In this document: positions 18,986 through 27,479 of the stretch, in pieces
Layout: each line of letters begins with the position of its first letter
How positions within the stretch are numbered: the stretch's first letter is position 1
NCBI RefSeq assembly: GCF_900116705.1
Contig: NZ_FPBP01000006.1
Span: 1 to 64,000, forward strand
Direction: 5' to 3'
DNA: 64,000 nucleotides
Origin: Halomonas korlensis
GTDB taxonomy: Bacteria > Pseudomonadota > Gammaproteobacteria > Pseudomonadales > Halomonadaceae
The notes under the pieces: model-generated
What the model saw: the letters and a program-made list of their open reading frames with translations, nothing else
Told to the model about the DNA's origin: nothing
The model's database searches: none
Made by a program: the position numbers and the translations under genes

Positions 18986-21022
18986 ATGCGCATCGTCAAC
19001 GAGTTTCCCCGCCGGGTCATGGAGGAGGAGACGTGGATTCCTCTGGCCGATGGCACCCGCCTGGCGGCGCGCATCTGGCGACCGGTGGATGCCGAACGAC
19101 ATCCGGTTCCGGCGATCCTCGAGTATCTGCCCTATCGCAAGCGCGACCTGACGGCCGAGCGCGACGTCCAGAGCCACCTTTACTGGGCGGGCCACGGCTA
19201 CGCCGGGGTGCGGGTGGATATCCGCGGCACCGGCGATTCCGATGGCGTGCTCACCGACGAATACCTGCCGCAGGAACTCGAAGACGGCCTGGCGATTCTG
19301 GCCTGGCTCGAGGCGCAGCCTTGGTGCACCGGCGATGTCGGGATGGTCGGCATCTCCTGGGGCGGCTTCAACGGCCTGCAGATCGCCGCCCTGCAGCCCC
19401 CGCAGCTCAAGGCGGTGATCACGCTCTGCTTCACCGACGACCGCTACGCCGATGACATTCATCACATGGGGGGCTGCCTGCTGGGCGACAACCTTTCCTG
19501 GGCCTCGACCATGTTCGACGGCAATGCCTGCCCGCCGGACCCGGAGCTGGTCGGCGAGCGCTGGCGCGACATGTGGCTCGAGCGCCTCGACGGCAGTGGA
19601 CTGTGGTTGGCCCAGTGGCTCGCCCACCAGCGCCGCGACGCCTACTGGAAACACGGCTCGGTCTGCGAGGACTACTCGGCCATCCAGTGCCCGGTCTACG
19701 CCGTCAGTGGCTGGGCCGACGGCTACTGCAATGCCGTGTTCCGATTGCTGGAAGGCATCGACGTACCGCGCAAGGGGCTGGTCGGCCCCTGGGCACACAA
19801 GTATCCGCATCTGGGGGTGCCGGGGCCTGCCATCGGCTTCCTGCAGGAGTCGCTGCGCTGGTGGGACCAGTGGCTCAAGGGCGTCGATACCGGGATCATG
19901 GATGAGCCCATGCTCCGCCTGTGGATGCAGGAGTCTGTGCCGCCCTCGGCGCGTTACGATGAGCGCCCCGGGCGCTGGGTGGCCGAACCCGACTGGCCCT
20001 CGCCGAATATCCAGCCGAGCGCGTTTCGTCTCACCGTTGGCCACGACCTGCTGCTCGAGGGCAGCGAAGTGGAAGACGACGACGATGATGCCTGCCTGGA
20101 TATCCGCTCGCCGCTCTCGGTAGGGCTCTACGCCGGCAAGTGGTGCTCCTACAACGCTCCGCCGGACCTGCCCCATGACCAGCGTGACGAAGATGGCGGG
20201 TCGTTGATCTTTCAGTCCGCCAGGCTCGGGGCGCCGCTGGAAATCTGCGGCGGGCCGGTGGTCGAGCTCGAGCTCGCCGCCGACCAGCCGGTGGCCATGG
20301 TGGCGTTGCGGATTTCTGATGTCGCCGAAGACGACAAGGCCACCCGGGTGTCCTATGGGCTCCTCAACCTGACGCACCGCGACAGTAACGAGCACCCCGA
20401 GCCGCTTGAACCCGGCAAGCGCTACCGGGTCCGCATCGCGCTCAAGCATATTGCCCAGCAGTTTGCCGCCGGGCACGCTCTTCGGCTCTCGCTTTCGACC
20501 AGTTACTGGCCGCTGGCCTGGCCTGCGCCGCAGCCGGCGCGCTTGACGGTCTGGCCGGGGCGCAGCCGTTTGATCTTGCCACTACGCGAGCCGCGTCCTG
20601 CCGAAGAAGCGGCACTGCCGGCCTTCGCCGACCCCGAGGGTGCACCGCCACTGGCCAAGACGCTACTGCAGCCGACGCAGGAAAGCTGGTGCGTGATCCG
20701 CGATCTCGCCAACGACAAGACCACCCTCGAGGTGGTCAACGACGAGGGCCGTTACCGCATCGACGAGATCAATCTGGAGATCGCCGCTCGGGTCACCGAG
20801 CGCTACAGCTATTCGTACGGTAACTACGACAGCCTCAGCGGCTGGACGGAGTGGAATCGCAGCTTCAAGCGCGGCGACTGGGAGGTGCATACCCTCACGC
20901 GTACCCTGTTGACCAGCGACGCTGACAACTTCCGCATTCGCGCCACCCTTGACGCCTGGGAAGGTGAGACCCGCGTCTATGCGCGCACTTGGGACGAGAC
21001 GATTCCCCGCGACCTGGTCTGA
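18986..21022 (+). CDS. CocE/NonD family alpha/beta hydrolase (peptidase S15-like)
   Basis: 678 aa, cytoplasmic (no signal peptide). Three domains as in cocaine esterase and X-Pro dipeptidyl-peptidases: alpha/beta hydrolase with nucleophile Ser124 in GISWGG, helical cap, and C-terminal jelly-roll. The acid is probably the Asp in SGWADGYCNAVF and the His that in GPWAHKYPHLG. DIRGTGDSDG is the conserved strand before the nucleophile. The C terminus is longer than CocE by about 100 residues. Translation is likely coupled to the ATP-grasp gene. It could hydrolyse esters, amides or proline-like peptides. Confidence 0.87.
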   Translation: MRIVNEFPRRVMEEETWIPLADGTRLAARIWRPVDAERHPVPAILEYLPYRKRDLTAERDVQSHLYWAGHGYAGVRVDIRGTGDSDGVLTDEYLPQELEDGLAILAWLEAQPWCTGDVGMVGISWGGFNGLQIAALQPPQLKAVITLCFTDDRYADDIHHMGGCLLGDNLSWASTMFDGNACPPDPELVGERWRDMWLERLDGSGLWLAQWLAHQRRDAYWKHGSVCEDYSAIQCPVYAVSGWADGYCNAVFRLLEGIDVPRKGLVGPWAHKYPHLGVPGPAIGFLQESLRWWDQWLKGVDTGIMDEPMLRLWMQESVPPSARYDERPGRWVAEPDWPSPNIQPSAFRLTVGHDLLLEGSEVEDDDDDACLDIRSPLSVGLYAGKWCSYNAPPDLPHDQRDEDGGSLIFQSARLGAPLEICGGPVVELELAADQPVAMVALRISDVAEDDKATRVSYGLLNLTHRDSNEHPEPLEPGKRYRVRIALKHIAQQFAAGHALRLSLSTSYWPLAWPAPQPARLTVWPGRSRLILPLREPRPAEEAALPAFADPEGAPPLAKTLLQPTQESWCVIRDLANDKTTLEVVNDEGRYRIDEINLEIAARVTERYSYSYGNYDSLSGWTEWNRSFKRGDWEVHTLTRTLLTSDADNFRIRATLDAWEGETRVYARTWDETIPRDLV

Positions 21023-21056
21023 GAGAGGCCCTCGGCGGACGCCGGGGCCTAGGGTT

Positions 21057-21086
21057 CAGACGCGGGGGCTCAGCCGGGGGCGTCTG
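21057..21086. terminator. Hairpin between convergent genes
   Basis: CAGACGC / GCGTCTG arms around a GC-rich centre that itself contains GGCTCAGCC. It lies between the hydrolase stop and the opposing sugar-dehydrogenase stop. No long T tract; a bidirectional terminator is plausible. Confidence 0.45.
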
Positions 21087-21107
21087 CCAATTGCCTATCA
21101 ACCTCTG

Positions 21108-22262
21108 TCAGCGGCTCTCGTCGGCGGGCTCGAGTCGGTAGAGCGCACCGTTCTCGCCGTTGCTCAGTACATACAGATAGCCATCGGGGCCTTGCTGGAT
21201 ATCGCGTATCCCCTCCACCTGGTCAAGCGATAGCGTTTCTGCCTGCGCCACATCGCTGCCCTCGACCGTGAGGCGGTAGGCATTGCCGGAAGTCGCGTCG
21301 CCGACAATCAGGTTGCCCTGCCAGTGTGGATAATGGTCGCTGGTGACCAGGGCCAGCCCGCTGGGAACGGCGGGAGGCGCGAACGTATGCGCCGGCGCGA
21401 CGATATCGTCATTGAAAAGGGCGCTTTCGACGGCGTCCATGACGGGTTCGTCGTTGCCGTTGGGGCGGCCCTGGATGACCTCGGGCCAGCCATAGTTGTT
21501 CCCTGCCTGAATGCGGTTGAGCTCGCCGCCCTCATGAGGGCTGGGCTCGGTAGCCCAGACGGTGCCGTCCTGCGGGTCGACAGCGATCCCGCGGATCATG
21601 CGGTGTCCCCAGGAATACAGCGCCGGAAGGTAGCCTACCTCTTCGAAATACGGATTACCTTCTAGCGCCAGGCCGTCTTCACCCAGGCGGAGAATCGAAC
21701 CGGCATGGTCGCTGGTGTCCTGGGCACGTTCGGGTTCGCCCCGATCGCCGATGGTCATCAGCAGGCTACCGTCGGGCAGCCAGGCCAGCTCTGAGCCGTA
21801 GTGGCGACTGGGGTGGGAGCGTCGATTCTGCTCGAACAGTTCCTGATGCTCGACCAGCGCCTCGCCACCCAGCCGGGCACGTCCTAACGCCGTGGCAGTG
21901 GCGTCGCTGTCGCCCTGCGAATAGGCGAAGTAGAGCCAACGGTTCTCGTCGTAGTCCGGGTGAGGCACCACTTCGAGAAGGCCGCCCTGGATCTGGGCAT
22001 GGACCTCGGGGACGCCGGCGACCTCGATCGTTCGGCCCTGTTCCACCCGCTGCAGGCGGCCGGAACGTTCGGTCACCAGATAGCCGTCGTTCGGGATGAT
22101 GGCCACGCTCAAGGGATGCTCGAGGCCGTCGACGATCCTGACCAACTGCAGCGTCTGGTGTTCGGTGTCCAGCGTTTCCTGCACATTGTCTTGGGCAAAC
22201 AGAGCCTGGCCGGGAACCACGACCCACACCAGAAGGGGAAGACCGCTCATGAATCCTTTCAT
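21108..22262 (-). CDS. PQQ-dependent aldose sugar dehydrogenase-like protein, exported
   Basis: 384 aa; N-terminal signal peptide (SGLPLLVWVVVPGQALFAQ). Start at the ATG ending at 22262, with GAGGAGG 6 bases upstream. Six-bladed beta-propeller of the GSDH/YliI (Asd) family: GLEHPLSVAIIPNDGYLVTER, the HYGSELAWLPDGSLLMTIGDRG blade with the calcium-binding region, and SWGHRMIRGIAVDP. Homologues oxidise aldose sugars in the periplasm using PQQ and pass electrons to the respiratory chain. PQQ synthesis genes are not in the window. Confidence 0.87.
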   Translation of the reverse strand: MKGFMSGLPLLVWVVVPGQALFAQDNVQETLDTEHQTLQLVRIVDGLEHPLSVAIIPNDGYLVTERSGRLQRVEQGRTIEVAGVPEVHAQIQGGLLEVVPHPDYDENRWLYFAYSQGDSDATATALGRARLGGEALVEHQELFEQNRRSHPSRHYGSELAWLPDGSLLMTIGDRGEPERAQDTSDHAGSILRLGEDGLALEGNPYFEEVGYLPALYSWGHRMIRGIAVDPQDGTVWATEPSPHEGGELNRIQAGNNYGWPEVIQGRPNGNDEPVMDAVESALFNDDIVAPAHTFAPPAVPSGLALVTSDHYPHWQGNLIVGDATSGNAYRLTVEGSDVAQAETLSLDQVEGIRDIQQGPDGYLYVLSNGENGALYRLEPADESR

Positions 22263-22356
22263 CGTGAACCTCCTCGCCGTGAACCCTACCAGTGTAGCGA
22301 ATGATCACCATCGGGCTTTGCGATAGGCTAGCCGGGTCCCCGCAAGGAACGTCCCC

Positions 22357-23760
22357 ATGAGTGAGAGCCAACCGGCCGTGTCGGACATGCCCCGGCCGCG
22401 TGCCTCGAAGAAGGAGATCGTCGGCTGGGCGATGTTCGACTTCGCCAACCAGGCTTATACCCTGCTGATCATCACCGTGGTGTTCGGTGAGCTTTTCACC
22501 ACGGTGATTGTCGGCGACCGCGGCGATGGCTACCGGCTGGCCAACCTGCTGTGGAGCCTGGCGTTGGCCACCAGCTACCTGCTGGTGGTGATCACCGGGC
22601 CGCTTTTCGGGGCGGTAATGGACTACCAGGCCGCCAAGAAGCGTTTCCTGTTCGTCAGTTATCTCGCCACGGTGGCGACCACCGCCATGCTCTACTTCGT
22701 GGCGCCGGGCTATGTACTGCTGGGCCTTGCGTTGATCGTGGTGTCCAATTACGCCTACTCGATGGGCGAGTCCTTCATCGCCGCCTTCCTGCCCGACCTG
22801 GGGCCGCCCGAGGATCTGGGCAAGATCTCCGGCTTCGGCTGGGCGCTCGGGTATGTGGGCGGGCTCTTTGCTGCCGGGTTCACGCTGGTGGTGCTCGGCG
22901 AGGCGACGGCGGAAAACTTCGAGCGCGTTCGCTGGGTCGGACCGTTTGCCGCCGGTTTCTTCCTGATTACCGCGATACCCACCTTCCTGTGGGTGAAGGA
23001 GCGCGGCATGCCGCAGCCGCCCGGCAAGCCCTATCGGCAGATCGCCATCGAGCGCGTCGCCACGACCCTGCACGAGCTCAAGCGCTTTCGCGATCTGGGC
23101 CTCTTTTTGGTCTCGCTGCTGTTCTCCATGGCCGGGGTTTACATCATCATCGCCTTCGCCTTCATCTACGGCGCCCAGGTGATCGGCTGGGACGCCGCGA
23201 CGCGCAATATCATGTTCATCGTCGTGCAGGTCACGGCGGCGGCGGGCGCGCTGGGGTTCGGCTTTCTGCAGGATCGCATCGGCACCCGCGTCACCTACCT
23301 GTTCACCCTGGTGCTATGGGTGGCGGCGATCGTCGCCATCTGGGCCACGCCCGAGGTCACGACCTTCCTGAATGCTCACCTGGGGCTCGACTGGCAGGCC
23401 CAGCATCTCTTTCTGGTGGTGGGCTGCCTGGCGGGGCTCTCCCTGGGTTCCAGTCAGTCGGCCAGTCGCGCCCTGGTGGGGCTGTTCTCGCCCACGCGCA
23501 AGGCCGCCGAATTCTTCGGCTTCTGGGGCCTGGCCAACAAGCTCGCCGGGGTAATCGGCATCATTGGCCTGGGGCTTCTCCAGTCGGTAGTGGGGCTGCA
23601 GGCATCGATCCTGCTCTGTGCGGCGCTGTTCATCCTGGCGATCGTCATTTGCCTGGGCGTCGACCAGGCCCGGGGTCAGCAGGCCGCGCGGGACTGGGAG
23701 GCGCGCGACCGTGAAGCGTCAGCAGAGCGCACCGGCTCCGAGGCGGGCCTCGCCCAATGA
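22357..23760 (+). CDS. MFS transporter, UMF1/Atg22-like
   Basis: 467 aa with about 12 membrane helices. The N-terminal signature KKEIVGWAMFDFANQAYTLLI is diagnostic of the Atg22-like (UMF1) branch, whose yeast member exports amino acids from the vacuole. LGSSQSASRALVGLFSPTRKAAEFFGF is the second conserved stretch. The C-terminal tail is hydrophilic and overlaps the TSUP gene by 4 bases (ATGA), so the two may form one transport unit. Substrate unknown. Confidence 0.88.
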   Translation: MSESQPAVSDMPRPRASKKEIVGWAMFDFANQAYTLLIITVVFGELFTTVIVGDRGDGYRLANLLWSLALATSYLLVVITGPLFGAVMDYQAAKKRFLFVSYLATVATTAMLYFVAPGYVLLGLALIVVSNYAYSMGESFIAAFLPDLGPPEDLGKISGFGWALGYVGGLFAAGFTLVVLGEATAENFERVRWVGPFAAGFFLITAIPTFLWVKERGMPQPPGKPYRQIAIERVATTLHELKRFRDLGLFLVSLLFSMAGVYIIIAFAFIYGAQVIGWDAATRNIMFIVVQVTAAAGALGFGFLQDRIGTRVTYLFTLVLWVAAIVAIWATPEVTTFLNAHLGLDWQAQHLFLVVGCLAGLSLGSSQSASRALVGLFSPTRKAAEFFGFWGLANKLAGVIGIIGLGLLQSVVGLQASILLCAALFILAIVICLGVDQARGQQAARDWEARDREASAERTGSEAGLAQ

Positions 23761-24503
23761 GCGATCCAGTGCTGTTGATGCTGGTCGCCGCGACCTTCCT
23801 GGTCGCCGGCAGCGTCAAGGGAGTGATCGGCATGGGCATGCCCACGGTGTCGCTGGCGCTGCTCACCGCGACCCTGGGGCTGCAGCCCGCCATGGCGCTG
23901 TTGCTGGTGCCGACGCTGGTGACCAATGTCTGGCAGGCGCTGGTCGGGGGCCGTTTCGCGGCGATCGCACGCCGCCTCTGGCCGTTCCTGCTGGCGTCGG
24001 TGGTGGCTGTCTGGCCCGGCGTGATGGTGCTGGCACGGGCCGACCCGCGCTGGCTGTCGCTGCTGCTTGGCCTGCTGATCGTCGGTTATGCATTGATGAA
24101 CCTGGGGGCTGCCCGGCTGTCCTTGCCGGTGCGCCATGAGCGCCGCGCCGGGCTGGTGTCGGGGCTCGTCAATGGCCTGTTCACCGGCATGACGGGGTCG
24201 TCGGTATTTCCGGGCGTGGCCTACCTGCAGGCGCTGGGGCTACCGCGTGACACCCTGATCCAGGCGATGGGTATGCTGTTCACGGGCTCGACGCTGGCAC
24301 TGGGACTGGCCATGGGTGGCCAGCACCTGCTGAGCGGTCAACTGCTCGGGCTCTCCACGCTGGCCCTGGTGCCGGCCTTGGTTGGCATGCAGCTGGGGCA
24401 GCGGTTGCGCCACCGGCTGTCCGAGGTCGTCTTTCGCCGCGTCTTCTTTGCCGGCTTGCTGGCCATGGGCGGCTATCTCACGATGCGCTCGCTGGCAGGG
24501 TGA
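23757..24503 (+). CDS. TSUP family permease (TauE/SafE)
   Basis: 248 aa, about eight membrane helices in two repeats. Family features: ATFLVAGSVKGVIGMGMPTVSLALL in the first repeat and GLVNGLFTGMTGSSVFPGVAYLQALGL in the second. TSUP proteins export sulfite, sulfoacetate or other small organosulfur or carboxylate anions. Translationally coupled to the upstream MFS gene. Confidence 0.88.
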   Translation: MSDPVLLMLVAATFLVAGSVKGVIGMGMPTVSLALLTATLGLQPAMALLLVPTLVTNVWQALVGGRFAAIARRLWPFLLASVVAVWPGVMVLARADPRWLSLLLGLLIVGYALMNLGAARLSLPVRHERRAGLVSGLVNGLFTGMTGSSVFPGVAYLQALGLPRDTLIQAMGMLFTGSTLALGLAMGGQHLLSGQLLGLSTLALVPALVGMQLGQRLRHRLSEVVFRRVFFAGLLAMGGYLTMRSLAG

Positions 24504-24523
24504 GCAAGCTTGGCCTGGCCGGC

Positions 24524-24538
24524 GCCTGCTTGGCAGGC
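24524..24538. terminator. Short hairpin between convergent genes
   Basis: GCCTGC / GCAGGC with a 3-base loop, between the TSUP stop and the opposing hydrolase stop. No T run; weak evidence. Confidence 0.3.
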
Positions 24539-24563
24539 CGAGCCCCTCAGGTGCTGCGCTCTC

Positions 24564-25778
24564 TTACTTGGACAAGAAGTCGCTCAGCGCCTCGCCAGCC
24601 TGGTCGATGGAAACGACGCCGTCCAGGTGGCCACGGTTACCCGCCAGAGGGATCAGCTCCACCGGGGTGCCGTCGGCGGCGATCAGGTCGGCGGTGCGGC
24701 GCACACTCGGGGGGACGAAAACCAGGTCGTCCTCGCTGTAGAGGATCAGCGTCGGGGCCTCGATGTCGGTCAGCCCTGCTTCCAGGCTCTCGCCGTGGCC
24801 CGCCGTGAAGGCTTGGTTGGCTCGCACCAGGTAGAGCAGGTGGTTGGCATCGGCGAGTTTGGCGCGGGCCGCGGCGATGTCGTCCAGAGTCTGCTCAATG
24901 GCGTAGCGGGCGTGGAGGTCTCGAGTGGGGTCGGCATCCTCGTCGGCCCAGCTTCGATCGAAGGTCTCGTTGGCCCACTGCCAGTGGTTGGCGTTGAGGG
25001 TGACGAGCTTGAGCGCCTCGCGCAGGCCGTCCATGGGTGGTTCACCAGCGTAGTAGTCGCCGTCGTTCCAGTTGGCGTCCACGCGGATCGGTGCGGCCCA
25101 GGCGCCGAGCGTAGCTAACAGCCAGGGGTCGGTTTCGCCGGCGCCGATCACCGGGATCAGCCGCTCGACCCGGTCGGGATAGCTGCTGGCCCACTCGTAG
25201 GCCTGCTGCGCCCCCATGGAGGCGCCCATCACGGCGTGCAGTTGCTCGATGCCCTGGCTCTCGAGCAGAGCCTTCTGGACGTCGACGAAGTCGCCGATGG
25301 TCACCACCGGGAAGTCCATGCCCCAGGGTTCGCCGGTTTCGGGGCGAATCGATGCCGGGCCGGTGGTGATCACGTTCGGGTCATGGGCATTGAGGTTAAC
25401 CAGGGTGTCCGAAGCGATGATGTAATACTCGTCGGTGTTCAGCGGCTTGCCGGGCCCGATGATACTGTCCCAGTAGCCGACCGGCCCGTCCTCTGCGTAG
25501 CGCCCGGCGGCCTGGCTGGTGCCTGAGAAGAAATGAGTAATCAGGATAGCGTTGTCACGGGCCTCGTTGAGGGTGCCGTAGGCCTCCCAGCCCACCGTCA
25601 GCGGGGCAATGGTCTCGCCGCCACGGGTGGTGTATTCGTCCATCTCGAAGACCTGCTTCTCGACCAGGCCTTCCCAGGCGTGGGCGCCGCCGGCCAGCAG
25701 CGCGGCGCACAGGCAGACGCCGGCAACAAGGGAATGATGGACGCTTGCGGGGGTCGAAAGCCGGGTGCTGTCCTGCAT
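24564..25778 (-). CDS. Exported MetX-like alpha/beta hydrolase
   Basis: 404 aa, similar to homoserine O-acetyltransferase (MetX) but with an apparent signal peptide: VHHSLVAGVCLCAALLAGGAHA, cleavage near residue 34. The catalytic triad is visible: Ser in MGASMGAQQAYEW, Asp in YSEDDLVF, His in GNRGHLDG. The MetX landmarks ITHFFSGTSQAAG and ASDTLVNLNAHDPN are changed from the enzyme's usual THALTGD and NVLGGCQGSTGP, so acetyl-CoA/homoserine chemistry is unlikely. A periplasmic esterase or thioesterase is the better guess. An AAGGATA ribosome site precedes the start. Confidence 0.8.
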   Translation of the reverse strand: MQDSTRLSTPASVHHSLVAGVCLCAALLAGGAHAWEGLVEKQVFEMDEYTTRGGETIAPLTVGWEAYGTLNEARDNAILITHFFSGTSQAAGRYAEDGPVGYWDSIIGPGKPLNTDEYYIIASDTLVNLNAHDPNVITTGPASIRPETGEPWGMDFPVVTIGDFVDVQKALLESQGIEQLHAVMGASMGAQQAYEWASSYPDRVERLIPVIGAGETDPWLLATLGAWAAPIRVDANWNDGDYYAGEPPMDGLREALKLVTLNANHWQWANETFDRSWADEDADPTRDLHARYAIEQTLDDIAAARAKLADANHLLYLVRANQAFTAGHGESLEAGLTDIEAPTLILYSEDDLVFVPPSVRRTADLIAADGTPVELIPLAGNRGHLDGVVSIDQAGEALSDFLSK

Positions 25779-25897
25779 GGGGCGTTATCCTTGTGTTTGA
25801 CCTTGGGGGCGAGCGGACGGCGTTCAGTACAGACAGGAGGGTGCCGGATGTCAACGCACGGATACCCATGTTCATCAACGGCCCGGGAGGGTCTGTC

Positions 25898-26422
25898 ATG
25901 AGCGAAGAGCGTTCTACCCGGCGTACCGGGCTCGGCATGATGTTGCTGTTCTGGATGCTGTTTCTGGGCACCGGAAGCTGGTGGTTCCATGATTATCTGG
26001 AGAATCAGCGCAATCCCAATGCCCATCTGGTCAATGCCGTGAGTGGCGAGGGTGAACCGGTAGTGCTGGAGCGCAACCGCTCGGGCCATTTCGTGGCCAC
26101 CGGGCGCATCAATGGTGAGCCTGTGGATTTTCTGCTCGATACCGGGGCGACCTACGTGGCTGTGCCCGGCGACCTGGCTGAGCGGCTGGGTCTCGCCTCC
26201 AACGGCAGCGCCTGGTTCAATACCGCCAATGGGCGGGTACGCGGTGAGCTCACTACACTTGATGAGGTGAGCCTGGGCGGCTTCTCCGCCAGCCAGGTGC
26301 GAGGGTCGATCAGCCCGGGGATGGATGGTGATACGGCGCTGCTGGGAATGAGCTTTCTCAACCGTTTCGATATCGAGATTCGTGACTCGCAGATGATGCT
26401 CCTTCCCCCGCAACGCAACTGA
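25898..26422 (+). CDS. Membrane-anchored retropepsin-like aspartic protease
   Basis: 174 aa from ATG 25898, 6 bases after GGGAGGG; in-frame starts at 25745 and 25868 lack such a site. One membrane helix at about residues 11-30 (MMLLFWMLFLGTGSWWF), then a periplasmic clan AA protease domain with the active site LLDTGATYVAVP (Asp81) and the second conserved segment TALLGMSFLNRFDIEI. Members of this TIGR02281-type family act as homodimers, one DTG each. Targets are unknown; the YihY gene follows after 7 bp. Confidence 0.85.
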   Translation: MSEERSTRRTGLGMMLLFWMLFLGTGSWWFHDYLENQRNPNAHLVNAVSGEGEPVVLERNRSGHFVATGRINGEPVDFLLDTGATYVAVPGDLAERLGLASNGSAWFNTANGRVRGELTTLDEVSLGGFSASQVRGSISPGMDGDTALLGMSFLNRFDIEIRDSQMMLLPPQRN

Positions 26423-26429
26423 GGTGCTT

Positions 26430-27479
26430 ATGGCGAAGCCCAAACGCGGTCGCTGCGCCGGCAAGCCCGGTCAGATCCCCGCCGCTGGATGGCTGGATAT
26501 TCTATGGCGTGTCAAGCAGGAGGCCCTTCAGGACCTCGTCGCCATGATGGCCGCCGGCATCGCCTTCAATGCCATGCTGGCGCTCTTTCCGACCATCGCC
26601 GCGATCATCTCGATCTGGGCGCTGGTGATGAACCCCCAGGACCTGGCGAACCAGATCGTCGAGCTTAGCCGCTATCTGCCGCCCGAGGCGTCGAGCCTGA
26701 TCAACGACCAGGCCCGCAAGATTAGCGAGAGCACCAGCACCGGCCTCAGCCTGACGGCCTTGGGTAGCGTGGTAGTGGCGATGTTCGTTGCCTCCAAGGG
26801 TGTGCTGTGGATGGTGGTGGGGCTGAATGTGGTATATGGCGAAGCGGACCGCCGGGGGTCGCTGCAGCGCGGCTTGATCGTCGCGGTGCTGACGCTGGGG
26901 CTGATCCTGGTGCTGCTCATCGCCATCACCTTCGTCGCCTTCTTCCCGCTGGCTATCGGCATGCTGGGCCTCGATACACAGCTGGTCACGGTGATCGTGT
27001 GGCTACGCTGGCCGGTGCTGCTGTTGATAATGATGTTGGTCATCGCCGTCTTCTACCGCTTCGGGCCCTATCGGCGGCCGCCGCGCTGGCGCTGGCTCAG
27101 TGTCGGCTCCATCATCGCCACGCTGATGTGGCTGGTCGGCTCCGGCGGGCTGTCGTTCTACTTCGGCCGCGTGGTCAATCTGAGCGAGGTCTATGGCTCG
27201 CTGGGCGCGGTGGTGATGCTGATGCTGTGGTTCTGGCTCTCGGCGTTCGTCGTGTTGCTGGGCGCGGAGATCAATGCGGAAATGGAGCGCCAGACCTTTC
27301 GCGATACCACCGTCGGCGAGCCCCGCCCCCCGGGTGAGCGCGACGCCTACGCCGCCGATACCCTGGGCCGCAAATGGCCCTGGCGACGAGTCGGTCGCAA
27401 GCGCAACGCTTCCGGAAATAACGACGCCCATCATAACGCCGCCGGTCAAGACACCGCCGACCAAGGAGATACTTCATGA
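26430..27479 (+). CDS. YihY/BrkB family membrane protein
   Basis: 349 aa, about six membrane helices. Family stretches: DLVAMMAAGIAFNAMLALFPTIAAIISIW, SKGVLWMVVGLNVVYGE, and SEVYGSLGAVVMLMLWFWLSAFVVLLGAEINAE near residue 270. Start ATG 26430 with GAGG 5 bases upstream. The last 60 residues are hydrophilic. Function not firmly established; some members were once misannotated as RNase BN. Overlaps the next gene by 4 bases. Confidence 0.87.
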   Translation: MAKPKRGRCAGKPGQIPAAGWLDILWRVKQEALQDLVAMMAAGIAFNAMLALFPTIAAIISIWALVMNPQDLANQIVELSRYLPPEASSLINDQARKISESTSTGLSLTALGSVVVAMFVASKGVLWMVVGLNVVYGEADRRGSLQRGLIVAVLTLGLILVLLIAITFVAFFPLAIGMLGLDTQLVTVIVWLRWPVLLLIMMLVIAVFYRFGPYRRPPRWRWLSVGSIIATLMWLVGSGGLSFYFGRVVNLSEVYGSLGAVVMLMLWFWLSAFVVLLGAEINAEMERQTFRDTTVGEPRPPGERDAYAADTLGRKWPWRRVGRKRNASGNNDAHHNAAGQDTADQGDTS

